64,000 nt of DNA from Crotophaga sulcirostris (GCA_013397455.1 VYZB01000119.1:521701-585700), one strand, 5' to 3'. Positions 1-13,250 are shown, counted from the stretch's first letter. Translations and numbers: made by a program. Notes: generated by a model not told the origin, from the letters alone.

Positions 1-2520
1 CTGTCTAGCTATGTGGCAGGCAGCACAGCTGCCACCCAGAGCAGGTCTAGGCTATGCTGGTGGGTCACTGCCATTGCCAACTGCCTAAGCTACCTATGTG
101 GGACACTATCAGGGCTGTGAAAAAGCAGAATTGAAGCATCTGAAGTCAGCCAGCATGAACATATATCTTGTCCCTTGAGATGAAGCAGTGAAATTCGGAA
201 AGGGATGGCCAGGTGCTTAGTAACACATCACTTGGAGCATAACCATGATGCTACAACTGAGCCCCATGGGGTAAGGTATTTTGGTAAGAGGCACTGGGGA
301 GCAGGAGGACGAGCAGAAGGCTCTGAGCTCTGGAACATACATTAGCAGATCAATGGCTCTGTAAGGACTTTCCCAGTGGCCTGTGTTCACACCAGATAAA
401 CTGCTCCAACAGCAGTAGGAGATTAGACTGTTGAATATAGAGCTGGGGAGAAAAATCCTGCTGAAAATGTAGTCTTTGTAACTCTTAGGGAGCTGATTCA
501 GTCCTAAGTGAAGCTGCCTGTGACTTGGACCCACTTCCAGGGATTCACAGTAGTACAACAAATGTATTAGACTTTGTGCTACTGATCAGGAGACTGATAA
601 CACTGATCTGTAGTCATTGGTAAAGACCTGCACCTTCCTTGGTGGAAAATCTTTTTCTGGTGACAGTGCAGCCTTGCTGCTTCACCATGTTGAGGCAGGT
701 GAACACAGAGCTGAGGGAGTTATCTGCGCACTTCCAAATTTCCATCCATATTCTTCTGGTTTCGGCAATGGGAAATAAAACCTTTTCACTGTTTGGCAGC
801 AGTTAAGATTCACGTGAGTCTTCACCACATTAAAACCAACTGGTAAGGTACCTGTTTTGAGTAATGGTGAAATCTGAAATTGAAGGTTATTATGATAAAA
901 ATCCTGTCCTTTCAGCTTCATCTGGATTGGAGCTGGGGTAAGGGACACAGTAGGGACTGGTTTCCCACACATGACACAAGTTTGGGATCTCTCTGGCCCT
1001 GAGCAATGATGAGTGGAACTGTTGGTGAGGCCAGCCAGCGAGGTTGACAGAGGGAGATGCCTCTGTGTCAGAGGCAGAGCAGGCTGGGATCAGGCTGCTG
1101 CAGGGTTGGCAAGGTTTTCCCATAAGCTGCTTTGCCCTGCTGAATGCCTCCAGCCCAACTGCAACCAGTGGGGAGCTGAACGCTTCTGCGCCGAAAATGA
1201 AGCAATGCAAAATGTGGATGTTAATCACAGTAATGGCTTGTCAGCTGCAGGTTGCTGTGTGCATGCAGATCTTCCTAGGGTTGCAGTGCATTTCTGGAGA
1301 ATAACTAAATAACATTGCTCTGCAGTCAAAGGGCAGCTTTAGTGAACAGAGGGCTTCATAGCTGATGACAGCATAGGCTGCCAAGGGGCCTTTTAAGCCT
1401 TTCAGGCTTCTGAGTGCTGGAGGCATCAGGTATCTGGGCTTGGTGGAACTACTGTTTTGTCATGAGACTTTTTTTTTTCCAGTCTCTTACTCCATTGTGG
1501 TAGCGCAATGCAGTTGAAAAGTCATGTTAAGATGCAGATAGGTACATCTGAAGCTGCATTTGCTGACTGCTTTACTCTGAATGAGTACTGGCAAGCATCC
1601 CATAAGCTGTAACATGGCCAGCTAACAGTATGCTCAATGTATATCTTAGCTTGCTAGGTTAAGCAGCCTCAGTAAAAGTAACTGGAAGATACTGCTAAAA
1701 TATTCATAGGATAAACTGTCATTTTTCCATTGAGTTGCAGATAAGAGCATTATTCCTTGGCTCAGTTTCCTAATCTATGGAATTCGTTACTACTGTTGCT
1801 CCTGAAAACGGTGTTCAACTCGTGGATGTCTACGTTCTGCTTAGAGGAGCCCAGTCCACCTACTATCAGCTCCCTTCTTTTGCCAAAGTAATACTGGCTT
1901 GCATGTCACACAAAGCAGATGGAAATCACATAGCTTATTTAACTGCCATTGAGTAAAGTACAATTAAATTGCCAAAATATATATCCAGTTTTGCACTTCA
2001 TGCCATTTTCAAGGTTAGTACTTCTGCTGGTGTTGCATTTGATTATTAAAGGTAGTGAAGCAAAGTCTGACAGATTATTAAAACAGACAACATTGCAGGT
2101 TTAGGTAACTAGAGATCTGACTACTGAAATGCTGCTGTTTGATGTAATTGTTTTATACATAGCTTTGCACATATAACTCTGCTAATAACCAAGATAGTAA
2201 AAATTTTGTGTAATGATGACTTCTAGAAATGGCAAGGGATGTAGTTGTAATATAGGTTGGATGCTGTTATTTTCGAACTACTGTTCAATTACAAGTGTTC
2301 TGATTCTCTCTTGACATTAGCCACTGCTTTTCTTGCTCTCTGGTGTTTTTCCTGGCAGATACTTCAGGCTTTCATTCCATAACAGCTCAAATAACATTCA
2401 AAGTAAAGTATTGCTAATAATAACACCAGGGATATGTCTTTATGAAGGCAGATATTGAAAGTTCAAAACTAGAAGACACAAGCAGAGACCAGCAATATTT
2501 GAACCTAAAATCTGGCATCA
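1..2520. other. Unique sequence, no gene recognised
   Basis: No coding region can be supported here. Open frames on both strands are short, overlap one another and show no domain or family I recognise. A good-looking splice acceptor (T9 then ccag, ending at 1482) is followed by a short open stretch to a weak donor at 1542, too little to call an exon. The 1500-2400 stretch is AT-rich with no repeat that I can identify. Confidence 0.6.
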
Positions 2521-2732
2521 GTTTAGATCAGGGGTGTCAAATTCACAGCCCACGGGCTGAATCCAGCTCTCCACCTTGTTTTATCCAGCCCAGCACCTTG
2601 TTTCTACCTGGCAGCAGCACCGAGCTCCTCGTCCCTGCGCTCCTGCCAGCGCTGGGCACTGTGCAGGGTGTGATGCGCGTTACGCTGCAGGAGAACAGTG
2701 GGAACCATGAGTTTGATACCCCAGGTTTGGAT
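2521..2732. mobile_element. Short non-autonomous hAT (Charlie-like) transposon with target-site duplication
   Basis: The element proper is 2529-2724 (196 bp). It begins caggggtgtcaaattcac and ends gagtttgataccccag. The two ends are imperfect terminal inverted repeats, about 15 of 20 positions matching. It is flanked by gtttagat (2521-2528) and gtttggat (2725-2732), an 8-bp duplication with one mismatch; 8 bp is the length expected for the hAT superfamily. The 'aggggtgtcaaa...cacgggctg' start resembles known Charlie-type hAT ends. There is no transposase reading frame, so it moved with a transposase supplied elsewhere. Mismatches in the inverted repeats and the duplication indicate an old insertion. 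A 121-codon open frame overlapping it is incidental. Confidence 0.88.
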
Positions 2733-5700
2733 TATGGCTTTAGTGTTGATAATGTCTCACAAATGTCAAATGGGGAGGCCCAGAGGGCAGTTTTTCTTTC
2801 ACTTTAGATGAAGGGACAGAATTGTCTGAAAACAGAGAGCTTAAACTTTTAAGGACAGTTCATACACAAGTTGTTTTAAGTGAGAGGCATTTAAGATCTT
2901 ATTTTTGTTCATCTCCGCAAACGTTACACAAGTGAAATCTTACTTTGCTCTGTTAGAGTGAGAAAGCTTCTTTAGTAACTGGCGTTGGCAGCTGCTGAGG
3001 GCCTTAGTGCTGCAGCAGAAGCTGTTGTAGTCCAAGAAACAGTACTTCTCTCCCAAGCTGTTCAGCACCCAGTGCTCCTTCTACATGCTCCTCTGGCCAG
3101 TTGAGCAATCCTAACAGCTTGACCTCAGTTTGATTTTTAAAAACTTCTGGATCAAGATCAAGGGTGGGTTTTGTTTTGCCCTCTGAATGCCTGAAGTACG
3201 TCAATGGCTTGGATTTAGTTGAAAACTTAGGAAGGAAATGGAGCAGTAGCAAGGGGGAAGGCAGTTGAAAAATAAAGATATGGCTGAGGGTCAGTGAGAC
3301 AGAAATAGTCAACATAATGTTTTTGAGAAATGCTATTAATTCTAGAAAGCTGTGTCTAAATGAAAGCTGTATTGACCCATCATACTTAACCCCTGGATCA
3401 CTCAGTAAAGGAGGACACTTCGTGTTCACTTACATGCTGCACAGCTGCTTCACACACATTTAATTTAGAGGCTGCATTGTGCTCAAGTTGGGCTCAGCAG
3501 GGAAGGATCATGCCCTAGAGATTCAAAACAAGGTTAGTGTAAATCAACAGTGACGCATTTTGTTGTTCTATTATTTTTATTCCCCTCACCCTTGGTTCTT
3601 CTACAAGGGATTTAAAAATCAGGAATTGCCTTGATTTTTCTTGCTGAGACTTTTCAGCACAGACAGACATTTCTGTTGCGGGGGAGATAGAGGTTGTTTC
3701 AGCCAGCTCTGCATTTGGTCACAAAAAACTTGGCCATGGGAACAAAGAAAATCATGTGGATAGAAGAGTGTAAAGGAAATCCTCTGGGCCTGACACTTGG
3801 AGAATATATAAATGCGATCTTCTGAAATATACTGGCTGTCTTGTTTTGAGATTGATTAAATAAAAGATCCTCGTGTTCTGCTGAAATGCACTTAAGGGTC
3901 AGACTTGGTAGGAATTAGTTGGCTGGGTTAATGAGGCTATCATCATCTTGTTTTAATCGAGGTTCAAAATTTTGGACAAACTTTCACAAATCAATTCTCT
4001 ACAACTTCACCGCACAAGGGGTTGGAAGCTCAGAGAGTGGCCTGATCTCCCAGTCTGTTCCTTAAAAATTATTGAAGAAACACAATCAAAACCTGATTCA
4101 GTGTTCTTGAATTTGGTTTTCCTGGTTCTTTCCCTGGACTCAGCCAGAGGCGAGCAGTGATGGAGATGGAGATAAGTGGTGATCATTCTAATTTAGTGGT
4201 TGGTACATCTCCAGCGAAGTCGAATGGCATACAGTTAATCTAGTTTTCAACCATGCTTGTGCTGCAAGTGCAAGTTAAAATTTGCTTCATATCCCTCTCA
4301 CCAGATGGCCTTACAGCTAAAAGTATCAGAGTGGGAAGAAGGAGATCTGGCATTATCTTGTAGCTTTGCTGCAGCTTCTCTGTCTCCTGCTGGCGTGGCT
4401 CTGCAAGGAATTCTTCCCAACAAAGTGACTTAAAAGCCTATTCTTTTCACATTTCTTTTGGGGTAAGAGGAGCCCATTCAGTTGCCCCAAGTCATCTTGT
4501 GTGGAGTAACTCAGCTCTGTTTGGGCCAAAGCAAAGCACAGAGCTGATGTAGAGTAACCTCAAAACAGGGCTTCCTGGCTAAGGAAGCTTCCTGTACTTA
4601 GCAATAAGGGAGAGCAAGGAACGTGTGTGTGTACACCTAAATCCATAGGCACAGTTGTGGTGGTTGCACAGTGTTCCTGTGCTGTAACCTAGAGAAGTTA
4701 GGTTTACTAACTTTACTGCCTGTGCTTCCCAACATTAATTGCCTGCAGAGCAACATACAGGCTTCCGGGATGAAAAAATGAAGTCCTTGAATTAAAACAC
4801 TGTTTCACTGGGGAGAGCTGTGCTAGGAGCACAAGCTCGCATATCTCTCCGTGTCCTAGGAGAAGTGAACATTTCTCAGCTTTTATAGGTGGCTGCACCT
4901 TAGGGAAATGGCTGCATCAGAGCACTGACTGCACGAAGGTTTTGGAGTCATCTATTTACTTATTCCACAGTAATTACAGGAGTTGTGTATTGTGACAGCC
5001 TGGGTGACATTTCTGCTTCTGATGTTTTTTGAGCCACTGAAACAACCAAATGATAACAGTTTTATTAAATCCATCAAAGGAAAATGCATTTTAAGCTGTG
5101 TCTATTGAATCATTTAGGTGCCTTTTCTGCCCCTTCTGGTTTCCTGTTGAGTAAGGCATTTGGGCAGTTTCAGTACATGTGGCCTGTAACAGCACCAGAT
5201 CAAGCCATGGGCTCATTCCCAGCATTGTGTCCTACCAGGCTCAGACACATCTTGGCAAGCAGTGGCTTGGGTCTGCTCTTCACGCTGTTCTCTGATCGCT
5301 GCAAGGTCACAGCAGCACACCCTGAAAAGACACCACAGGCTTTGTGAGGAGCACAGGCAAGAGTGCTCTGCTCCCTCCACCAGCCTGCCCTGCAACAGCA
5401 AGCTTGAGCTGAGGGATTGGGGTATCCCTGAGCAAGCTGATGCTGCCTTATCCCTCATCTGTGGGACCTGCTTTGTGAATTAAACCAGAGGAAAAGTTGG
5501 GAAAGTTCGGCTGCGGTGGGCTCTGGAGCAGAGAAGGTAGTTTTGGGGGGAGGCTGGGCAGAAAAGCAATGACTTATGTTTGTCTAACAGTCTTAAAGTT
5601 TGAGCAAATAAACAGTGTCCTGATGGAAGGCTTACAAACAGGCTTAGGTGTAGACTGGACATGTTTGCATGGATTGAAGGAACTTCCTAGGGTTTGTGGC

Positions 5701-6270
5701 TTTTATATTCTAGATGTTTTGGCATGACTTCACCGTTCTTAATACTGCTTGAAACTCAAAGTGAAGATGACAGTGACAGCTATGTAGACAAGACAGTGTA
5801 AAACTTTCTGGAGTTTAGAAACTCCAGAAAAGTGTCAAACAACTGAAGGTAAAACATGACCTTTGAAAAAACGTGCTGCTTGCAGGGATGGGTCAGAGGC
5901 AGAGCTGAGTCCCGCGGGTGGAGACTGGGGGTGCCCAATGTGTTGCAGTAAGGAAGGGAACCCTTTGGGGGTGTGTGGGTGGCCCAGGGCCACCATGCCA
6001 GGGGTCTGCAGTTTGCAAAAGTGGGACTGAAATGCAGAAAGCATGTAACAACAAGCAGCAATATCCTTCCTTTGGAATTTGTGGCACCCTTTGTGGTGCA
6101 GGAGCAGAGGACAGGCAGGGAAGCTGGGGGGGTTGCTGGGGCAGGGTGCCTTGCAGCTTGCACATCTTTTTGGGATGAAATAACCATTCAAGGTCAAAGG
6201 GTAAGATGTGTGGGACTGCCCCATGTGTGTGGCACTGGGAGTCCCTCTAGTTGGAAGGGGAGCTGGTTCT
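2733..6270. other. Unique sequence, no gene recognised
   Basis: About 3.5 kb without a supportable gene. The many short open frames on both strands around 5.2-6.3 kb reflect higher local GC rather than coding structure: they overlap in several frames and lack recognisable domains. No inverted-repeat element, LTR boundary or tRNA-like fold was found. A short (GT)n stretch lies near 4624-4633. Confidence 0.6.
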
Positions 6271-6562
6271 TTTGGTCTCTTCTCTCAGGTGACCAGTGAC
6301 AGAACAAGAGGACATGGACTCAGGCTTCGTCAAGGAAAGTTTAGGCTTGATATTAGGAAGAAATTCTTCACTGAAAGGGTGATTGGCCATGGGAATGCGC
6401 TGCCCGGGGAGGTGGTGGAGTCGCCAGCCCTGGAGGTGTTGAGGAGGAGATTGGATGAGGCACTCAGTGCCATGGTTTAGATGATGGGTTGGTGTTAGTG
6501 TTGGGTTATAGGTTGGACTCGATGATCTCAGAGGTCCTTTCCAACCTTGTGATACTGTGATG
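6271..6562 (+). mobile_element. CR1 LINE, 5'-truncated 3' end (young family, copy 1)
   Basis: This is the 3' end of a CR1 non-LTR retrotransposon. It holds the C-terminal part of ORF2 (reverse-transcriptase polyprotein) followed by the short 3' UTR. The frame from about 6286 to the stop at 6478-6480 encodes a tail containing [10 protein letters not shown] and ending EALSAMV, typical of CR1 ORF2 C-termini. The 3' UTR reads ataggttggactcgatgatc...gaggtcctttccaacc and ends in the octamer-type tail gatactgtgat. It is truncated at the 5' side, as most CR1 copies are, and has no target-site duplication that I can see. The last ~110 bp are almost identical to copies at 12741, 28720 and 48269. Confidence 0.95.
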
Positions 6563-8420
6563 CTGGGACTCTGCTTCAGATAAGGCCTGTCTATAGGTTT
6601 TATTGCAGTGCTAGGAGGTGAATTTATTTTTCAGTACCTATATTGTTAAGCAAACCTAGGGACGATGTCTCTGATAATCAGGATGCTATGGAGTTCTGTG
6701 CCTCGCTGACTGTGCAATTAACCATGCAAAACTAATTAAAATGTGAATAGCAATGAAGGCTGTACAGGTGAGGAAATGCTGATGTGTGCCACTAGTAAGA
6801 GTGGACATATGAAGATTTTCTTGCTTTTCTTTCCTCTACTTTCTGTACTTCCAAGGGCAATCAACCAGAAATGAGGTATTGAAAGGATATTTCACTTAGA
6901 TTCTTTTTTTTTTCTTTCCCCTTTTCCTTCCTCAGTCTTTTGTGTGCAAGTCCCTGGAATTGGTTCACAGCACTGCAGGTGACAGATTAAGTCGCTAGAA
7001 TGTATAAACTACACTTACAAAAAATTATCTTCCCTGAGGAAATGAGGCTAATTCAGATTCTTTGAGTTTTAAGACTCAACTGAATGCACAAGCCCAGGTG
7101 TATTCATTATTTTTTAAAAACCCTTTTAATCTTCAGAAGGCAGTGTGTTCAGTAATTGCTGTTTGATGCAAAAATATTCCTGCTTCTCCCTCATTAGACC
7201 TTACCTTTCCCATTTGCAAAAACCCAGGGCTGCAAACCCAGCTCTCACTTAAATATGTAATTTGTGGAATAAATGGAAGGGCAGAGAGGGGAGAGTAGCA
7301 GCCCAGGGCAGCCCCTTGCCTTGACAGGCGTGAGGTGGAGGTTGGTGCCCAGAGCACTGCAACAGCACTTGGAGGCTGCAGGTGGGCTCAGGGAATGACA
7401 AAAATGAGGAAGAGCAGCAAAATGAGCTGAAATTAGGCAAGATAGGAGGAGGCTGCTCAGGCACCTTGTGCATGCTTGATGATTTGGGATGGAAGTCCTC
7501 TCCCCTTGTGGGTGCCAGGATGCTTCGCTGGTGAAGTAGCTCAGCGCAGGGAGGTCTGGCTCCTGGAGACCTCCACCAAGGTCAGCTCTGAAGCCAGCTC
7601 TTCCTGATGCATTGCAAAACTTGGTCTTTGTGTGTGGCGTTCCAAAACTGCCAGGTGAAGAAGAGCACCCTTGTTTAGAAAGCTCCTTGTCAAGGTCCTG
7701 GATGAGTAAATTGTTCCCATGCATTTATAAAGGTGTTGAAGTGTCGTGGGGCTTGCTTCCATCTGGGCTGTAGTGCCTGCCTGTGTATGAGTACTGTGAA
7801 AGAATAACCTTCTTCTGATGTTAAAAATGGAACTTTATTCGATAAAATGTTGTCATGAAAGTTACTCTTCCTCACTGCAGCTTCCCTCATTCCTCTCCTG
7901 TGTGACTGAAGAAGTGAGTCACGGGAACTTCCCATGTAGCTTAAGCAGGAAAGCCTATGTGACAACATCTGATTGTTTTTTTAAAAACTTTTTTTCTCCT
8001 GCTGGTTTTCAGCAGGCAAAATGAAGGGTTTGTTTTGACGTGGGGAAGATGTGTCAGGCACAGGCAGGGGGGCTTGTTTGCCCTCTAACATTTCTCACTG
8101 CATAGCAAATGCTGACTTTTCCTAGGAGACGTTTCATGCCATCTGGGGTTTTTTTGTGAGAATTGCTTGAGATCCATAGAAGGAGAATTGCCTTGAACAG
8201 TTTCCATTTGGAAGGAAGCGCGTACAGGCAAGAGAATCATGGATTTCTGAACTTCTTTGGAGTGCAATTATTTTCAGGACCAACTGTGCTTCGTCCAGTA
8301 GTAGTGCATGAATTTTTGTGTCAGCTGAAACCCTTATTCTGTCATGCAACAAGACATGTAAATAATGAGAAACAAAAGATTTGGTCTAGCTTTCTCCTTT
8401 TCTGAGATTACTGCTGGTGT

Positions 8421-8459
8421 TAAAAAAATAAACCAACAAACAAAAACAAAACAAAAAAA
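8421..8459. repeat. A-rich low-complexity tract, (caaaa)-like
   Basis: The tract is a run of A-rich units such as caaaa and aacaaa, continuing more loosely to about 8480. No transposon body precedes it on either strand that I can identify, so it is best read as simple low-complexity sequence and not as a retroposon tail. Confidence 0.7.
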
Positions 8460-11400
8460 GCCTCCAAAAAGCAAACAACAACTATCAATGCCAGAGTACT
8501 GTGTAATCTCCAATTACCCTAATCCATTTGCATTCTTTCAGTAGTTGATTGCAAATTATGGTAGACCTGGTGGTAGACTCTTGGTGTAAAGCAGGCCTGG
8601 TTTGCTTCTGCTGACACAGATGAAGTCGCAGCAAGCCACTCTTCAGGGCCTTCCAGCCCCATCTTTAAGGGCAGTAGCTTTGCAGCAGCTGCCCAGGAGG
8701 AGAGAGGCTGCAGAGTGGGATGTGCTCAAGGAGGAGTTAGCATGAGCTGCCTGTGCAGAGGTGTGAAAGACTGGCCTTGCTTGCCCATCCTTTCTGCCTT
8801 GGAATGCTTTGTGTTTGTAGGAAAGCATCCACTTTTCCTCCAGGCTCTGAGCTCTGGTGGAGGAGAGCCGTGCTTCCAGGGAAAGCTGTGGTGCTTGTCC
8901 AAAATCATCCTTGGGTAGTCTGGATGAAGGACTTGATACAACCTACCATTCGTTTCTGAGATATGTTGTCTTTCTTCAAGTAACAGTTAAAACAGTTGGC
9001 AATGGCACTGGGTCTGCACGTGTATTTTCCTCAAACCCCACTAGATGACAATTTGCTTGTATATATTTGCTTGTTTTTAACATTTACTTTACATATTCCA
9101 TGAGTTATGATGAAATAAATAACACAGCAATTATTCTGCTGTTATGGGAGTTCAGAGCTGTATAACAAAAAAAAATCGTGCAACCATAACTTCTGTTAAT
9201 CCACAATCAGTGTTATTGTAAATATTTAAAAATAAAAATCTACCGTATTAATTGTATTCCATATGTCATGCTTTGATGCTTCTTTATCTATCTTCTCAGC
9301 AGCAAGTTATTACGTTTTATTGTTTAGGATAGAAGGAAATAATAAAATAAAAAGTCATTTTTCATGAAGAACTGGATCACATCATAAGACTATCAGCAGT
9401 GACTTGTTTTGTGGTTAACCTTGGTGAAAGTCACTGTTTGAAATAGTGGCATGAATTTCAGCAGAACCACAACAAAGTGTGTTGAGGATGGAAAAAATCA
9501 TGGCATGTAAAATGTTTCTTGGAATTAATTTATTGACATTGTGTCATCCCATTGGAATGAAAGTTAGATATCTAAATAAAAAATAATTAAGGCATGCAAG
9601 TGATCATGAAATCTTAATCTGGTGTATTGTTACTGATTTGTTATACAGCTGAAAGGGTCTGGAAAGTTTAACAAAGATGATGAATAGTGATGAACTTTAT
9701 TAAAGTCTTGGTTTTTGAGATTTCCCTGATGACTAGTAGCTGAATGAGAATTTACCAACTGAAACAGATTTTTCCACCTGTAAATCATTTGCATGTAACA
9801 TTTAGGGGGTTCTCTATACTGAGAAGGCTTCTTCCAAGGTTTTGTTTCTGCATGTAAACTTTTTGAATGGACAATTCACAAAAATGGTGTCAGTAACTCC
9901 AATATTAACCTTCTTCCATTTGAATCTCTCTCTCCCATTCCATGCCAAATGCCCTGGGTAGGGGTCGTCTCCCTGTTTGGGCTATGTGCTTTCTGTGGCT
10001 TCTCCCATGGTCATGGTAAAAAGTAGACCTGGCAATCTGTGCATGACCCCGATTTCTTCCCATGGATCAGACACCTGACTGTTCCAGTAGGGATTTTTCC
10101 ATAACACAATATTGGCACGTGCTTCTGGATGGGTGCTGTAACCAATGCAATCATCAGCTGTCCCTGGTGAGCATGAACTCTTCACGTTAATAGCAAATAT
10201 TTCACTTGAACTCAGCTGTTTCCCTATGTGTATCTCCTCAGGGTTTGCAAATTACCTTTCTCTGATGGATTCCAGCATGTACCACATCTAGGTTGATGTT
10301 TTGATTATGTATTATTCACATTGTTGAAGAAATTAACATTTGAAACAGACAAAGCTTTTCAGGATATTTTTCCCCAAATAACAATTTTGTCTTTTGAGCA
10401 CCAGCCAGATTCTCCATATGGCTAAACTGTACTAGAACAGAAAGACAATTAACATGGCTTAATAAACTTCATGCATGGTTTGCTATTGCAATATCAGAAA
10501 GAAAACAAATATAGCCACTAGTTCTCCTTGGAATAACTCTGTTAAATTACTGTTGTTTGAAATGAGCTTTTTTATGGCTTACGAGTGATATAATTTGCAT
10601 TGTGATAGGTAAAGCGCCCTTCTGTATGTTTAATGTCTTTGAATTTGACACAGGTCTCTGCTTGGGTCTTGCATAAATCTCCTCCCCTGGTGAGAGGGGA
10701 AAGGCAATAAACTGTGCTTTGGTATGGATTAGAAAGCAATGGGTCTAGGGGACACTGAGGGTCTATTCCATCCCGTATCATGCAGCACAAGTTTTATTGA
10801 TGGCTTTTTAGCTTGCTTTCGGTCTTTGTCTATTTGCTTTTATTGGTTAAATGCTATGTTTTGACAGCCAGATGTAGCTGGCCACACAGATCAACTTTCA
10901 CTGTGTATTTCACCAAATTATGCAATGTCCATAGGTACATTTGTGCTGATGCATTTGATCTGTCAGAAGACAATACTGCACACTGCTAATTGTATCTGGT
11001 TTACTATCTGAGTTTGGTATGTGTAGCACTTGGCGGGGGGGTGCGGGGAAGAAATCCAAATAAGTCTGAATTGTGTGACTTAAATGAGCTTTGCACAGTG
11101 AAGTCTGACACTTAGATGCTCATGAATGTTTGGGTTTTGCTTTGAGTCAGGCATGATTTAGAGATGGACAACTGAACGTGTGCAGGGCTCAGGGTATCAT
11201 TCTGTATCATGGCCTTGAAGGTGCTGTGGCAGTCAGTGATAAACTGTGCTCTTGGGACATCAGTGACTCCCTGGGCATGGCCTGCTCGTGGTGACAGTAT
11301 TTAGACCACCCTCTGGTAGGAAAACCTGCTATGCCCACTACAGCTGGGTTCTTGGATGATGTTGAGTGTGAGGTTACACAGAAAAAGCTTTTAGTGGCGA

Positions 11401-11879
11401 GTCCCACTGCAGAGCTGCTCGTGCCAGGTTTGATGCTCCCAAACAAGTGTTTAGCATTTGGCACTGAAAGAAGCTGAGCCTGGGCTCGTTTCCCCTCAAG
11501 GAATGGCAAATTGGTCAGTTCCTGAGCTGTCACACTGAGCACAGCTGAAACTGGGACTAGGAAATGTCCAGAAATTCTCCTTTGAGATCCCCCCGTCCAA
11601 GGGAGGTTATAACATTGCCCTGTTTATCATAGCTCTATTGCATTGTACACGTCTCTTTGTTACTGATGTAGCCCATCTTGCAAGTTCCCATGAACGAGAG
11701 TGCCTAGGAAAAATGTTTTTTATGGGGCACTGGTTTGGAAGAACTTCATGTTTTAATTAACTTCAAAGGTCAGAACGGTTTGCACAGGTATTCTGCAGTC
11801 TGATCTGAATCTCTCTGGATTCAGAGAACATCTATCCTAATGCTTTCAGAGCACATGAATGAGTTCTGATTACCGATGT

Positions 11880-12080
11880 GCATAGGATGAATGTTTCTAT
11901 TACCCCGTCGTGATTATCATCACCATTTTACTCCTCACTAGTGGAGTGACAGTGCGGCTATAATTAGTATTGATTGTGCAAGACAGCAGGAGTAATCGGG
12001 AAGGTGTTACACGGGAGGGCAGGCTGTGAATTCCCTGCTTAAGTGTCATACGTTATTGCTGCTGGCAGTCTGTGGGTGCG
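11880..12080. promoter_or_regulatory. Candidate conserved noncoding or enhancer-like block
   Basis: The block combines homeodomain-type motifs (taatta at 11961-11966, a tgattg PBX-like motif at 11971) with retained CpGs (accccgtcg, gtgcggc, atcggg, tacgtt) in otherwise AT-rich sequence. Retained CpG in noncoding vertebrate DNA can mark selection. It has no coding potential. This is inference from composition only; conservation was not measured. Confidence 0.22.
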
Positions 12081-12740
12081 GTACTATTTGTGTTTATGTT
12101 AAAAAAAAAATGCTGCTAGAAAGCAGTCTTCCCTGGAAATATCATTTCCTAGCACTCTTGGCTTAGGAGTTCACAGTTCAGCTCTGGCAGGATGTGAGGC
12201 TTCAGGCTGCCACCCACACCACGGGCTTAGGAGGATTTTTCTCTGCTGATTTCTATTCTGTAAAGAAAAATACTCCAGGTAGGGGAAAAAGAACCCTCAG
12301 TAAATACTATAAGTAGTTCTGTAAGGTTTCTTACCTCACTGGTGGATGCCTCTCCCAGGCTGGTTTTCTTGGGTAGAAGATCCACGCAGTTTCCATGCTG
12401 TGCCTGCTCACATCCCTTACCCTGTTACATGTCTTATAGCTTTTCACTGCAACATTTGTATTTCACTGCTTTGCACTGGATTTTGTGGATTCACTCCTGC
12501 TGCCAGTGTTGATTACAAGAATCAACAAGAGCACAATATTTTCTTTTCCTGCAGCGTGCTGTAACAGGAACAGTGTCTGTGCTTAACCGCTCACCCTTCT
12601 GCAGCTGACCCCACTCTCTTGAAAATGCTGCTTTGGCACCAGAAAAAAAGGTGTATTTGCCACATGGACAAAGCTGCAGAGAGCACAGTGGTCTCAAGCT
12701 CTGTCTCTCTGGGGCCTTAGCCTCAGTGAATCCTTTAGGG

Positions 12741-13250
12741 ATCACAGTATCACAGTATCACAAGGTTGGAAAGGACCTCTGAGATCATCGAGTCCAACCT
12801 ATAACCCAACACTAACACCAACCCATCACCTAAACCATGGCACTGAGTGCCTCATCCAATCTCCTCTTAAACACCTCCAGGGTCGGTGACTCCACCACCT
12901 CCCTGGGCAGCGCATTCCAATGGCCAATCACCCTTTCAGGGAAGAACTTTTTCCTAATATCAAGCCTAAACTTTCCCTGACGAAGCTTGAGTCTATGCCC
13001 TCTAGTTCTGTCACTGGTCACCTGAGAGACCAACCCCTGCGTGCCTACAATCTCCTTTTAGGCAGTTGTAGAGAGCAATAAGGTCTCCCCTGAGCCTCCT
13101 CTTCTCCAGGCTAAACAACCCCAGCTCCCTCAGTTGCACCTCGTAGGGCTTGTGCTCCAAACCCTTCACCATCTTCATTGCTCTCCTCTGGACACATTCC
13201 AGTGTCTTGACATCTTTCTCAAACTGAGGGGCCCAGAACTGCACACAGTA
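12741..13250 (-). mobile_element. CR1 LINE, 5'-truncated (young family, copy 2, longest of this type)
   Basis: On the minus strand this copy carries the last ~150 codons of CR1 ORF2. Upstream is a stretch with the CR1 signature [14 protein letters not shown], then [16 protein letters not shown]; further on is [10 protein letters not shown] and the end EALSAMV. The two halves are in different frames: relative to the copy at 28720, five bases are missing near 13027-13030, in the ...gagagaccaacc stretch. The copy is therefore a broken ORF as well as 5'-truncated. The 3' tail has three tandem gatactgt octamers (read on the plus strand as atcacagt repeats from 12741), the longest such tail here. 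It shares about 99% of its last 110 bp with copies 1, 3 and 6. Confidence 0.95.

Larger units (their letters stand above)
6563..12740. other. Unique sequence, mostly AT-rich; no gene recognised
   Basis: About 6.2 kb. From 9.0 to 10.9 kb it is AT-rich with few long open frames. An A-rich low-complexity stretch is at 8421-8459. A segment at about 11880-12080 has a conserved-noncoding look and is treated separately. A 33-bp open segment at 7881-7913 has a good acceptor (ttcctcactgcag) and a gtgagt donor but is too short to call. No promoter, CpG island or RNA gene was found. Confidence 0.6.

Noticed and set aside
2442..2807. 121-codon plus-strand open frame as a gene
   Set aside because: It runs across the hAT element and both its flanks, so the frame is an accident of the insertion.
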